Positions 1 through 5,975 of a DNA stretch of 14,779 bases are shown here, in pieces (position 1 is the stretch's first letter; each line of letters begins with the position of its first letter). The notes under the pieces were generated by a model, which had not been told where the DNA came from, made no database searches, and saw only the letters and a list, made by a program, of their open reading frames with translations. Source of the stretch: JACCZR01 sp035296565 (lineage in GTDB: Bacteria; Actinomycetota; Thermoleophilia; Solirubrobacterales; Thermoleophilaceae); NCBI GenBank assembly GCA_035296565.1, contig DATHAQ010000060.1, forward strand, positions 1 through 14,779, in the 5' to 3' direction. Both the position numbers and the translations under genes were made by a program.

Positions 1-1011
1 AGCGATCGCGAAGCTTCCCCGCGCACCCGGGCTATCGGCCGCGGGCGTGGCCACGTCGAGCCGGTCGCCGGCGACCACCGTCGCAGTGCCGGTTCCCGAG
101 CCGTCGGTCTGACCGGCCGTCATTGTGCAGGTCAGCCCCGCATTCCCGCCGTTGACCCGCAGCGTGAACACGAACGTCTTTCCGGAGGCCACCGCCTCAG
201 CAAGGTGGCACCGCATCTGCGTGAATGTGCCGCCCGAGGCCACGATCTGCTGCACCGAGGCCTCCGGGGAGGCGTTGGTTGACACGGAGCTGTTCCCGAT
301 GAACTTGCCCGGGCTGGAAATGTCGGTTCCGCCGGAGTCGAACAGCACGCCGCCGCCGACACCGGACGGGCCGGTCGGACCCGTGGCTCCGGTTGCACCC
401 GTGGCTCCGGTTGCACCCGTGGCTCCGGTCGGACCCGTCGGGCCGGTCGGACCCGTGACTCCGGTTGCACCGGTTGCTCCGGTCGCACCCGTCGGGCCGG
501 TCGCGCCGGTGGCACCTGCCGGACCGGCAGGACCCTCCGGGCCGGCTGGGCCCTCAGCTCCGGTATCGCCGGTGGCGCCGGTGTCCCCGGTGTCGCCCTT
601 GGCTCCGGTGGCGCCGGTGTCCCCGGTGTCGCCCTTGGCCCCGGTGGCACCGGTGTCGCCGGTGTCGCCCTTGGCCCCGGTGGCACCGGTCGGGCCGGTG
701 GCGCCGGTCGGGCCGGTGGCGCCGGTCGGGCCGGTCGGACCGGCCGGGCCCTGGGGCCCAGCAGGACCAGTCGCACCGGTGCCGGTATCCGACCACGAAA
801 TCTTGGTCTCGGAGCTCATGCAGACAGTGCTCGCTTGCACCATCCGAATGTTGCCTGTCGAGCTCTTCACGCACGCGTAGTACGTGGTGGCCGCTTCCGA
901 AGCGGAGGCGCTGACGAGGAAAACAACGAGCATCACGATGCTCGCGGCCATGGCGAGCCTTATGAGACCTCGTCCCCCTGCTGAAGTAATCCCTGCGGTA
1001 TTAGGGCGCAC
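1..1011 (-). CDS. Secreted collagen-like (Gly-X-Y repeat) protein, C-terminus cut by window edge
   Basis: The frame stays open from a GTG at 1011 to the left edge (337 residues visible). Residues 1-20 are a basic N-region, 21-40 a hydrophobic signal segment ending near SASASEA, and 42-78 a small module with two Cys (TTYYACV, STVCMSSE) and a Trp. Residues 79-216 are 46 perfect Gly-X-Y triplets, followed by a Gly-rich hinge and an apparently all-beta C-terminal domain that runs off the window. Bacterial collagen-like proteins form surface or exosporium triple-helical stalks with a globular tip; that role here is inferred. Thr fills 34 of the 46 Y positions, as in the glycosylated GPT repeats of Bacillus BclA. 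GTG 1011 is chosen because AAGGGGAG lies 5 nt upstream and the start gives a normal signal peptide; ATG 951 is an in-frame alternative. The AP-rich plus-strand reading of the same DNA is a shadow. Function is unknown beyond a likely surface location. Confidence 0.85.
   Translation of the reverse strand, partial: MRPNTAGITSAGGRGLIRLAMAASIVMLVVFLVSASASEAATTYYACVKSSTGNIRMVQASTVCMSSETKISWSDTGTGATGPAGPQGPAGPTGPTGATGPTGATGPTGATGAKGDTGDTGATGAKGDTGDTGATGAKGDTGDTGATGDTGAEGPAGPEGPAGPAGATGATGPTGATGATGATGVTGPTGPTGPTGATGATGATGATGATGPTGPSGVGGGVLFDSGGTDISSPGKFIGNSSVSTNASPEASVQQIVASGGTFTQMRCHLAEAVASGKTFVFTLRVNGGNAGLTCTMTAGQTDGSGTGTATVVAGDRLDVATPAADSPGARGSFAIA
364..777 (-). repeat. 46 uninterrupted Gly-X-Y collagen triplets, including three 36-bp units
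   Basis: Read on the minus strand, every third codon across this stretch is Gly. Y positions are Thr 34, Ala 5, Lys 3, Glu 2, Gln 1 and Ser 1. A 12-residue unit, GAKGDTGDTGAT, recurs three times; its DNA core (plus-strand gtgtcgccctt) sits at 590, 626 and 662, a period of exactly 36 bp. The KGD/KGE-type charged triplets and GPA/GPQ triplets near the N-terminal end are typical of collagen-like sequences. Such arrays readily change length by slippage or recombination, so copy number may differ between strains. Confidence 0.92.
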
Positions 1012-1016
1012 CAGCG

Positions 1017-1024
1017 CTCCCCTT
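1017..1024 (-). promoter_or_regulatory. Shine-Dalgarno deciding the collagen-like gene start
   Basis: The minus strand reads AAGGGGAG, then 5 nt (CGCTG), then GTG at 1011. It is the strongest ribosome binding site in this part of the window and favours GTG 1011 over ATG 951. Confidence 0.75.
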
Positions 1025-1050
1025 CTGTTCGAGTATCTGAAGCCACACTC

Positions 1051-1145
1051 GGACCGCCCGTTCTCAGGATGTCCTTGAGAACTCCCATCCGGCGGTCCTG
1101 CATCAAGGATGGAGGCCCTTAGGGAAACCGCCATGGGTCATGCAG
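1051..1145 (-). promoter_or_regulatory. Structured 5' leader of the collagen-like gene: hairpin plus possible pseudoknot/alternative pairing
   Basis: Several complementary segments lie in the 40-135 nt before the GTG start (coordinates high to low on the minus strand). CTGCAT (1145-1140) can pair with ATGCAG (1103-1098), and GGCGGT (1132-1127) with ACCGCC (1096-1091). These two helices cross, giving an H-type pseudoknot whose 3' strands are one nucleotide apart. GGACCGCC (1098-1091) can instead pair over 8 bp with GGCGGTCC (1058-1051), enclosing a 7-bp hairpin GTTCTCA/TGAGAAC (1082-1076 with 1066-1060). A third option pairs CTCCATCC (1114-1107) with GGATGG (1090-1085). The pairings are seen directly; folding and any switching role are inference. 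I do not recognise a known riboswitch consensus. Confidence 0.4.
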
Positions 1146-1154
1146 CCCTTGTCC

Positions 1155-1170
1155 GTTCAGCCAACTGAAC
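1155..1170. repeat. Perfect 6-bp hairpin GTTCAG-CCAA-CTGAAC
   Basis: An inverted repeat with a 4-nt loop, about 145 bp upstream of the collagen-like start. It could be an operator or the 5' hairpin of the leader RNA. No run of T follows on either side, so an intrinsic terminator is unlikely. On the minus strand it loosely resembles a tRNA D-arm, but no acceptor, anticodon or T arm accompanies it. Confidence 0.5.
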
Positions 1171-1186
1171 GATGAGGGATAGCCGG

Positions 1187-1220
1187 CTGGCGCGGGGGGC
1201 AGGCTGGCGCGGGGGGCAGG
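1187..1220. repeat. Two exact tandem copies of a 17-bp GC-rich unit
   Basis: The unit ctggcgcggggggcagg occurs at 1187-1203 and again at 1204-1220 with no mismatch. Its position in non-coding DNA and perfect identity suggest recent slippage duplication; nothing indicates a function. Confidence 0.9.
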
Positions 1221-1326
1221 CGTGTCGGTCCCGCCGACGCACCCCAGCGGCTGCCTAACCCTCACCCTTAACGTTAGTCTCGCGGGCCCGCGGCGAGGAC
1301 GACCGTCTTGCCGCGACCGCAAGCCT

Positions 1327-1432
1327 GGTGGCCACCTACTCATCTTTGTGCTGGGACGGAGCGCCTTGGCGACGCGTGCCGCGTCATCGCTGTCGTTCTG
1401 TGGCCACCCCTCCCACCCCCTGCTCATCTTCG
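1327..1432. repeat. Two degenerate copies of a GTGGCCACC + CTCATCTT motif pair
   Basis: Copy one has GTGGCCACC within the 10-bp palindrome GGTGGCCACC (1327-1336) followed closely by CTCATCTTTG (1339-1348). Copy two has GTGGCCACC at 1400-1408 and CTCATCTTCG at 1423-1432. Repeated short motifs of this sort occur near the ends of some insertion sequences (IS21-type ends carry multiple repeats). No transposase fragment could be identified, so a decayed IS end is only a possibility. Confidence 0.35.
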
Positions 1433-1609
1433 GTGAGCTCGTCAGTCCCTCGCGAGCCCGGTCTCTTGCCGGAGCAGGCTCAGGCGGTGGCGATCGACCT
1501 GGCGTTCGCCGATAGTGCTCCCGCCCCGCGCGCACCCACAGGTAGCCGCGGTGCCTCTCCGCAAAGGAAACTGATCTGGGGCTGGCGGAGCAGGCCCCAG
1601 AACCCCCCA

Positions 1610-3067
1610 TTAGCACCTCGAATACACGGCCCATGAAGCGTTTTCCGCCACAAGTCGCGAGTCGCGGGGTGGGGGAAAAGCTCGCTCGCCGGTAGCTCGA
1701 TACAGGCTCCAGATGAGCCCGGTTTGAGCGACCACCGTGAGCCGTCCCTCAGCGTGGTCGGTCTGGTAGCGGAACTTCGCCGGGTTAACGTCGAGCGAGA
1801 AGGCAGCGCCCGGCACCACCCGATAGCCGGGGACCGAGATCGCTCCCCGGCAGCGGACGTAGGCGGAACCCACAGTCGCGCTCGCCGTGAGGTTACGAAG
1901 GTCGCGTTCGACCTCCCGACGCTCGGCGGGGTAGGAGTATTGGCGCGTGTACTCGAAGTCGTTGACGATTGAGACGCACACGAGAACCAGGGGGACCGAC
2001 GAGGCTCCGATCCACGGCCAAAGAAGGCGCGACTCATGCGGCAGGCTCGCCCAACCGAAGACCGCGACAGCGCAACCGAGGGCCAACGCCACCGCCGGGG
2101 CTTCGACGTACCGGGGCAGGACCGGCAGGTCCGCGAGCGCAATCGCAAAGAAAGCGGCCAACGCGAGGCCGGCGCCAGCCAACGGCAGAAGTGCGCGGCG
2201 GAAGAAGAGTCCGACCGTGATCGCCGACCCCACGAGCCCCACCACCATCACCTTCCCGCCAATGATCAGCTCTGTGAACCGCCCCAGGCTGTCAAACGCC
2301 GTTCCAATCCCTCGCGCGCGCGAAAGCTCGGTCGCGAGACTCTGGGTGCCGTGAAGGGAGTGGAGGGGATCCCCGGCACCGGCCAGGTCGAATGCCGCCC
2401 AGAGCAGCGGAGCGGACGCCGTCAGCGCCGTGGCACGCGCTCGCTCCTTGTTGGTCGAACGGAACCAGTGGAATAGCCAGTAGGCCCCGGCGAGCAACCA
2501 TGCGTCCGGTCGCAACAGTCCGGCCACGCTGAGGATTCCGAGCACCGGCAGGCCTCGTCGCCCCCGGGCGTGGACTAGAGCGGCCGTGACGATCAGTGCC
2601 AAGTACGAGACGTCGACGGTCGATTCGAGCACCAGTGCGACCAGGAACCGACGGGTCGCCAAGATCAGGGCGAACAACAGACCCACCGGCCAGGAGAAAA
2701 GTGTGCGGCCCAACTCGAAGGCGGCCCAGAGCAGCAGACCGTAGGAGAACAGCACGAGAATCTCGGCCAGCGTGGGCGCCGAATCTCCGAAGACGCTGAG
2801 GCCGGCGCCAAGGATGTACGCCAGCGGGTGAGGCGTTGGAGCGTGCGGTGTCTCGAAGTTCGGGATATTCCCGTCGGCGAGCTCGCGACCCCAAATCAGC
2901 GAGTACATCGTGTCGTAGCCGACGAAACCGGAGCCATAAAGCGCGGCCACGGCGAAGGCGGCCAGGGCCACCCATAGGAGGGCTGGCGCATCCCCGGCCA
3001 GCCGCGCGATCGCCGCGGATCGGTTCGCCAGTCCAGGAAGACCGGCGCGTGCGGAGCGATCCGTCAT
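1610..3067 (-). CDS. Polytopic membrane protein resembling GT-C glycosyltransferases
   Basis: 485 residues with about nine to ten hydrophobic segments and a soluble C-terminal tail of roughly 120 residues. After the first membrane segment comes GYDTMYSLIWGRELADG, with an acidic residue (Asp52) and Glu62 in the first external loop. That is where GT-C enzymes, such as the ArnT/PMT and mannosyltransferase families, carry their catalytic acid and contact polyprenyl-phosphate sugars. A second loop motif, HAPTPHPLAY, follows. This topology is shared by many uncharacterised actinobacterial membrane proteins, so the sugar and acceptor cannot be named. The ATG at 3067 is preceded by AGGA at a long spacing of about 11 nt. 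The gene is divergent from the histidine kinase gene and lies about 600 bp upstream of the collagen-like gene in the same orientation. A transporter or O-antigen-ligase-like protein is a less likely alternative. Confidence 0.7.
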   Translation of the reverse strand: MTDRSARAGLPGLANRSAAIARLAGDAPALLWVALAAFAVAALYGSGFVGYDTMYSLIWGRELADGNIPNFETPHAPTPHPLAYILGAGLSVFGDSAPTLAEILVLFSYGLLLWAAFELGRTLFSWPVGLLFALILATRRFLVALVLESTVDVSYLALIVTAALVHARGRRGLPVLGILSVAGLLRPDAWLLAGAYWLFHWFRSTNKERARATALTASAPLLWAAFDLAGAGDPLHSLHGTQSLATELSRARGIGTAFDSLGRFTELIIGGKVMVVGLVGSAITVGLFFRRALLPLAGAGLALAAFFAIALADLPVLPRYVEAPAVALALGCAVAVFGWASLPHESRLLWPWIGASSVPLVLVCVSIVNDFEYTRQYSYPAERREVERDLRNLTASATVGSAYVRCRGAISVPGYRVVPGAAFSLDVNPAKFRYQTDHAEGRLTVVAQTGLIWSLYRATGERAFPPPRDSRLVAENASWAVYSRC

Positions 3068-3192
3068 CGGTACATATTTCCTGAGTTTGGCCCAGGGGTG
3101 TCCTCAGGGCACTAGGCACGCTCACGCTGCCGGCGCCCTCCTGACCTACAGTCTCTTTTGAGTATGGCCTCGCTCCCATTAGGGAGCCCAGC
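3068..3192. promoter_or_regulatory. Divergent intergenic region between the membrane protein and the histidine kinase
   Basis: These 125 bp must hold the start signals of both divergent genes. An inverted repeat CCTGAG (3080-3085) / CTCAGG (3103-3108), with 23 bp between half-site centres (about two helical turns), could be an operator, though short 6-bp half sites also arise by chance. I could not pick out convincing -35/-10 boxes in either direction. Confidence 0.35.
3172..3187 (+). promoter_or_regulatory. Hairpin burying the Shine-Dalgarno of the histidine kinase
   Basis: GCTCCC (3172-3177), loop ATTA, then GGGAGC (3182-3187) form a perfect 6-bp stem. The 3' arm contains GGGAG, the only plausible ribosome binding site for the ATG at 3193 (about 6-7 nt spacing). 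If it forms in mRNA, the hairpin would hide the site and lower translation unless opened. The complementarity is direct; the regulatory role is inferred. Confidence 0.5.
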
Positions 3193-4584
3193 ATGAGCCG
3201 GGTTTCCAAGCTGACGCTCGGGGTGGCCCTCGCTGGGGTCGTCCTGACCGTGGCGGTCGGCGCGCTGCCGTTCGTGGACCTCGCCTACCGAGCTCCGGAG
3301 CTCCACGCCGCCATCGAGACCGCGGCCACCCTCAGCGCTGCTTTCGCGGCGACCTTGTTCTTCGGTCGCTTCCAGCAGGACTGGGACCTGCCCGACCTCC
3401 TGCTGGTGACCGCTCTCGCCCTGTTCGCGGGCTCGAACCTGTTCTTCTCGATGCTTCCGGCGATCGTCGGAGACACCGGAAGCAGCTTCGCGACGTGGGC
3501 GTCGACGTCGGCGATCCTCGTCGCGGCGGTCGTCTTTGCGGCCGCCGCGCTGGGCCCCCGCAGGCGGCTGGCGCGGCCCCGGCGAGCGGCCGCCGTGGCA
3601 TTGGCCGGCTCGGCCGGGGCCCTGGCCCTGATCGCCGGCGCGGCCGGGCTGCTGGCTCCGCACCTGCCGCGCGCCGTCGATCCCTCCATGTCGCCCGCCG
3701 CTGTCGACCTGTTCACGGGCAACCCCGCCATTCTTGGACTTCAGGGCGCGACCATGGTGCTGTTCGCCGCAGCCGCGGTCGAGTTCGCCCGGCGCGCGAG
3801 CAGAAGCGGCGACGAGCTGACCGGCTGGCTCGCCGTCGGCGCTGCGCTGGCCGCCACGGCTCGCCTCAACTACGTCCTGTTCCCGTCGCTCTATACCGAC
3901 TGGGTCTGCCTTGCCGATGGCTTCCGGCTGGCCTTTTACCTCGCGCTGCTCGCCGGGGCCCTGCGCGAGATCCACAAGTACCAGGTGCAGATCGCCGGTG
4001 CGGCTCTGCTCGAGGAGCGACGGCGAATGGCGCGCGAGCTTCATGACGGCCTCGCCCAGGACCTGGCCTTCATCTCGATGCACACCCGGCGGCTCGCCCG
4101 CGGCTTCGACGAGAAGGTCGTCGAGCAGCTCTGCGAGGCGGCCGACCGCGCCCTCGACGAGTCACGCGGCGTCATATCGACTCTGGCGGGAGCGGCCGAT
4201 GAGCCGCTCGACTCAGTGGTCGCGCGAACTGCCCGGGAGGTGGGTCGCCGCCACGGGGCCGAGGTCAACCTCGAGCTCGACGAGTCGGTCGAGGTCCCCC
4301 TCAAGGCGCGCGAGGCCATGCGGCGCATCGTGGCCGAGGCCGTGGCCAATGCGGTACGGCACGGAAAGGCGAGCACGGTGACCGTCGCGGTCACCGACGG
4401 CGACTACGGATGCCGCCTCCGGATCCTGGACGACGGCACCGGCTTCGAGCCCGACGCCGCTGACGGCGAGGCGCAGGGCTACGGCCTGGTGAGCATGCGC
4501 GAGCGAGCGGCATCGGTGGGGGCGCAGCTCGAAGTCAAGCCTCGCCCCGGAGAGGGCACCGAGGTCGAGGTGGTGCTTCCGTGA
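3193..4584 (+). CDS. Membrane sensor histidine kinase, NarL-partner (HisKA_3) type
   Basis: 463 residues. The N-terminal part (about 1-260) is a bundle of some seven to eight hydrophobic segments with very short loops and no recognisable extracellular sensor domain, so it probably senses a membrane or intramembrane signal. The HisKA_3 dimerisation region carries the H-box RMARELHDGLAQD with phospho-acceptor His284. The HATPase domain follows with the N-box AVANAVRHG (Asn386), the G1 box DDGTGF (413-418) and the G2 region GYGLVSMRERA. This arrangement matches DesK/LiaS/NarX-like kinases, which autophosphorylate on His and pass phosphate to NarL-type regulators. Its stop overlaps the start of such a regulator by 4 nt (GTGA), a strong sign of a cognate, translationally coupled pair. 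The ATG at 3193 lies behind GGGAG, which sits in a hairpin. The stimulus cannot be deduced. Confidence 0.93.
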   Translation: MSRVSKLTLGVALAGVVLTVAVGALPFVDLAYRAPELHAAIETAATLSAAFAATLFFGRFQQDWDLPDLLLVTALALFAGSNLFFSMLPAIVGDTGSSFATWASTSAILVAAVVFAAAALGPRRRLARPRRAAAVALAGSAGALALIAGAAGLLAPHLPRAVDPSMSPAAVDLFTGNPAILGLQGATMVLFAAAAVEFARRASRSGDELTGWLAVGAALAATARLNYVLFPSLYTDWVCLADGFRLAFYLALLAGALREIHKYQVQIAGAALLEERRRMARELHDGLAQDLAFISMHTRRLARGFDEKVVEQLCEAADRALDESRGVISTLAGAADEPLDSVVARTAREVGRRHGAEVNLELDESVEVPLKAREAMRRIVAEAVANAVRHGKASTVTVAVTDGDYGCRLRILDDGTGFEPDAADGEAQGYGLVSMRERAASVGAQLEVKPRPGEGTEVEVVLP

Positions 4585-5267
4585 CCGACAGGATCAGCGT
4601 GGTGATCGCCGATGACCAGGCCGCCACCCGGACCGGAATTCGCCGAGCGCTCGAGCCCAGCGGTTTCGACGTCCGGGCAGAGGTGCAGGACGCCGAGCGG
4701 CTGCTGCGCATCGCGGATGAGCAGCACGCCGACGTGTACCTCGTCGACGTCGCGTTGTCCGGCGACGGAATCAAGGCCGCGGTCAACATCCGCGAGGCGC
4801 GACCCGACAGCACGATCGTCATGCTCACCGCCTCGCCGAGCGGGGCAGAGCTCGTGGAGGCACTCCACGCGGGCGCCATCGGCTACCTGCCCAAGGACAT
4901 AGAGCCGTCTCGGCTCGCGTTCGCGGTCCGGGACGCTCACGGCGGCGCGCCGGCGATCCCGCGCCGACTGACGGGGCGCATCATTGAGGAACTTCGCACG
5001 CGGCCCGACGATCGCGGCCGACTGCGCCTGACGGCCACGCCTCGCAAGCAGCTGAGCGACCGCGAATGGGAGATGCTGGAGCGACTTCACCGCCAGCAAT
5101 CGACGGACGAGATAGCCAGCCAGCTCTCGCTCTCGCCGGTGACGGTGCGCAGGCACATCTCGTCGCTCGTCAAGAAGCTGGGGGTCGCCAACCGTGCGGC
5201 GGCGATCGCCCTCGTAGACGAGCGAACGCCGGCCTCAGACGGGCACGACATGACCGGGACGGGCTAG
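4581..5267 (+). CDS. NarL/LuxR-family response regulator, cognate of the kinase
   Basis: 228 residues. The receiver domain (1-125) has the acidic pair Asp11/Asp12, phospho-acceptor Asp56 in YLVDVAL, Thr83 in MLTAS and Lys105 in YLPKD, all key residues for phosphorylation-driven switching. The usual Met-Pro two positions after the Asp is replaced by Ala-Leu-Ser, a mild departure from the NarL norm. A linker of about 30 residues leads to a LuxR-type helix-turn-helix (about 155-210), including LSDREWEMLERL and SPVTVRRHISSLVKKLGV. It should bind DNA when phosphorylated by the upstream kinase. The GTG start at 4581 overlaps the kinase stop as GTGA. Its stop lies 6 bp from the stop of the opposing regulator gene, leaving no room for a separate terminator between them. 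Confidence 0.93.
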   Translation: MTDRISVVIADDQAATRTGIRRALEPSGFDVRAEVQDAERLLRIADEQHADVYLVDVALSGDGIKAAVNIREARPDSTIVMLTASPSGAELVEALHAGAIGYLPKDIEPSRLAFAVRDAHGGAPAIPRRLTGRIIEELRTRPDDRGRLRLTATPRKQLSDREWEMLERLHRQQSTDEIASQLSLSPVTVRRHISSLVKKLGVANRAAAIALVDERTPASDGHDMTGTG

Positions 5268-5273
5268 CGCCAA

Positions 5274-5963
5274 CTAGGCGAGCCCCGCCCGGACGGCCAT
5301 GGCCGCGGCCTCGACGCGGTTCTCGACGCCGAGCTTTCGCAGGATCTCGGCCACGTGGTTCTTCACCGTGGCGGGACTCAGGTGGAGCTCGGCGGCTATC
5401 TCCGCGTTGGCGCGTCCCAGCGCGAGCAGACGCAGCACCTCGCACTCTCGCTCGCTCAGCGTGGAGCGCAGGGCGCTGGCGAGCTCGGAGCGATCCTGGG
5501 CGTCGCCGATCGTGCCGACCAGCACCCGGGCGACGCGGGGCGACACCAGCAGCTGCCCTGACGCGACGGCCTGGATCGAGCGGCAGATCTCCTCGATCGG
5601 CGCGTCCTTGAGCACGTAGCCCGACGCCCCGGCGCGCAGGGCGTCGACGACGGTCACGTCCTCGGCCGAGATCGTCAGCATCAGCACTTCGACCTCCGGG
5701 GCCACCGACTTCAGCCGCTCGGTGGCCTCTACGCCGGACACGATGGGCATGTTCGCGTCCATCACGACGACGTCGGGCCGGTGGTCGCGGGCCAGCTCGA
5801 CCACTTCGGCGCCGTCCCCGCCCTCACCGACGACGTGGATCCCCCCGTGCGACTCGATGAGCTCGCGAAGGCCGCGCCGGAAGAAGGCGTGATCGTCGAT
5901 CAGCACGACCCGCGGGCGCACGCCGTTGTCGAGTTGCGCGTCGCTGCCCGGATGCGTCGCCAC
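5274..5963 (-). CDS. NarL/LuxR-family response regulator, second of the block
   Basis: 229 residues. The receiver has Asp23/Asp24, phospho-acceptor Asp69 in the canonical VMDANMP context, Thr97 and Lys119 (GYVLKD). The C-terminal LuxR-type helix-turn-helix is well conserved (LSERECEVLRLLALG, SPATVKNHVAEILRKLGV). It is a complete, apparently functional transcription factor. The GTG start at 5963 is 12 nt after the stop of an RsbW-like HATPase gene, so the two are probably co-transcribed. No histidine kinase with a phospho-acceptor domain adjoins it on this strand, so its phosphodonor is uncertain: it may be an orphan, served by the opposite-strand kinase, or linked to the RsbW-like partner. 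It shares overall family with the 4581-5267 regulator but is clearly diverged from it. Confidence 0.93.
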   Translation of the reverse strand: MATHPGSDAQLDNGVRPRVVLIDDHAFFRRGLRELIESHGGIHVVGEGGDGAEVVELARDHRPDVVVMDANMPIVSGVEATERLKSVAPEVEVLMLTISAEDVTVVDALRAGASGYVLKDAPIEEICRSIQAVASGQLLVSPRVARVLVGTIGDAQDRSELASALRSTLSERECEVLRLLALGRANAEIAAELHLSPATVKNHVAEILRKLGVENRVEAAAMAVRAGLA

Positions 5964-5975
5964 GTGGGCTCGCCG

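Larger units (their letters stand above)
1012..1609. other. 598-bp stretch without a convincing gene
   Basis: This lies between the GTG of the collagen-like gene and the stop of the membrane-protein gene upstream of it on the same strand. Open frames here (for example 1119-1634 minus and 1222-1515 plus) are Arg/Pro-rich, lack a ribosome binding site and resemble no family I know, so they look like GC-rich chance frames. The stretch contains the structured leader (1051-1145), a small hairpin (1155-1170), a 17-bp tandem duplication (1187-1220) and a repeated GTGGCCACC/CTCATCTT motif pair (1327-1432). A CTAAC...GTTAG inverted repeat (1255-1277) is also present, without an evident role. Confidence 0.6.

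Noticed and set aside
125..880. Plus-strand 251-residue frame with AP/GP-rich repeats
   Set aside because: It is the antisense of the Gly-X-Y array. The minus strand gives perfect collagen triplets, a signal peptide and a good ribosome binding site, none of which the plus frame has.
1150..1175. tRNA D-arm-like sequence on the minus strand
   Set aside because: Only one arm can be formed; no acceptor stem, anticodon arm or T arm at the proper spacing.
1085..1180. Possible GEMM-I (c-di-GMP) riboswitch because of GGGAAACCGCC on the plus strand
   Set aside because: The required GACGCAAAGCC-type segment is missing and no plus-strand gene follows; the minus-strand orientation does not match the consensus either.
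1119..1634. Minus-strand 171-residue frame in the gap
   Set aside because: Arg/Pro-rich, no ribosome binding site, overlaps the 3' end of the membrane-protein gene and resembles no family; a chance GC-rich frame.
3112..4083. Minus-strand 323-residue frame opposite the histidine kinase
   Set aside because: Gly/Arg/Gln-rich antisense shadow of a clear kinase gene, with no recognisable domain.
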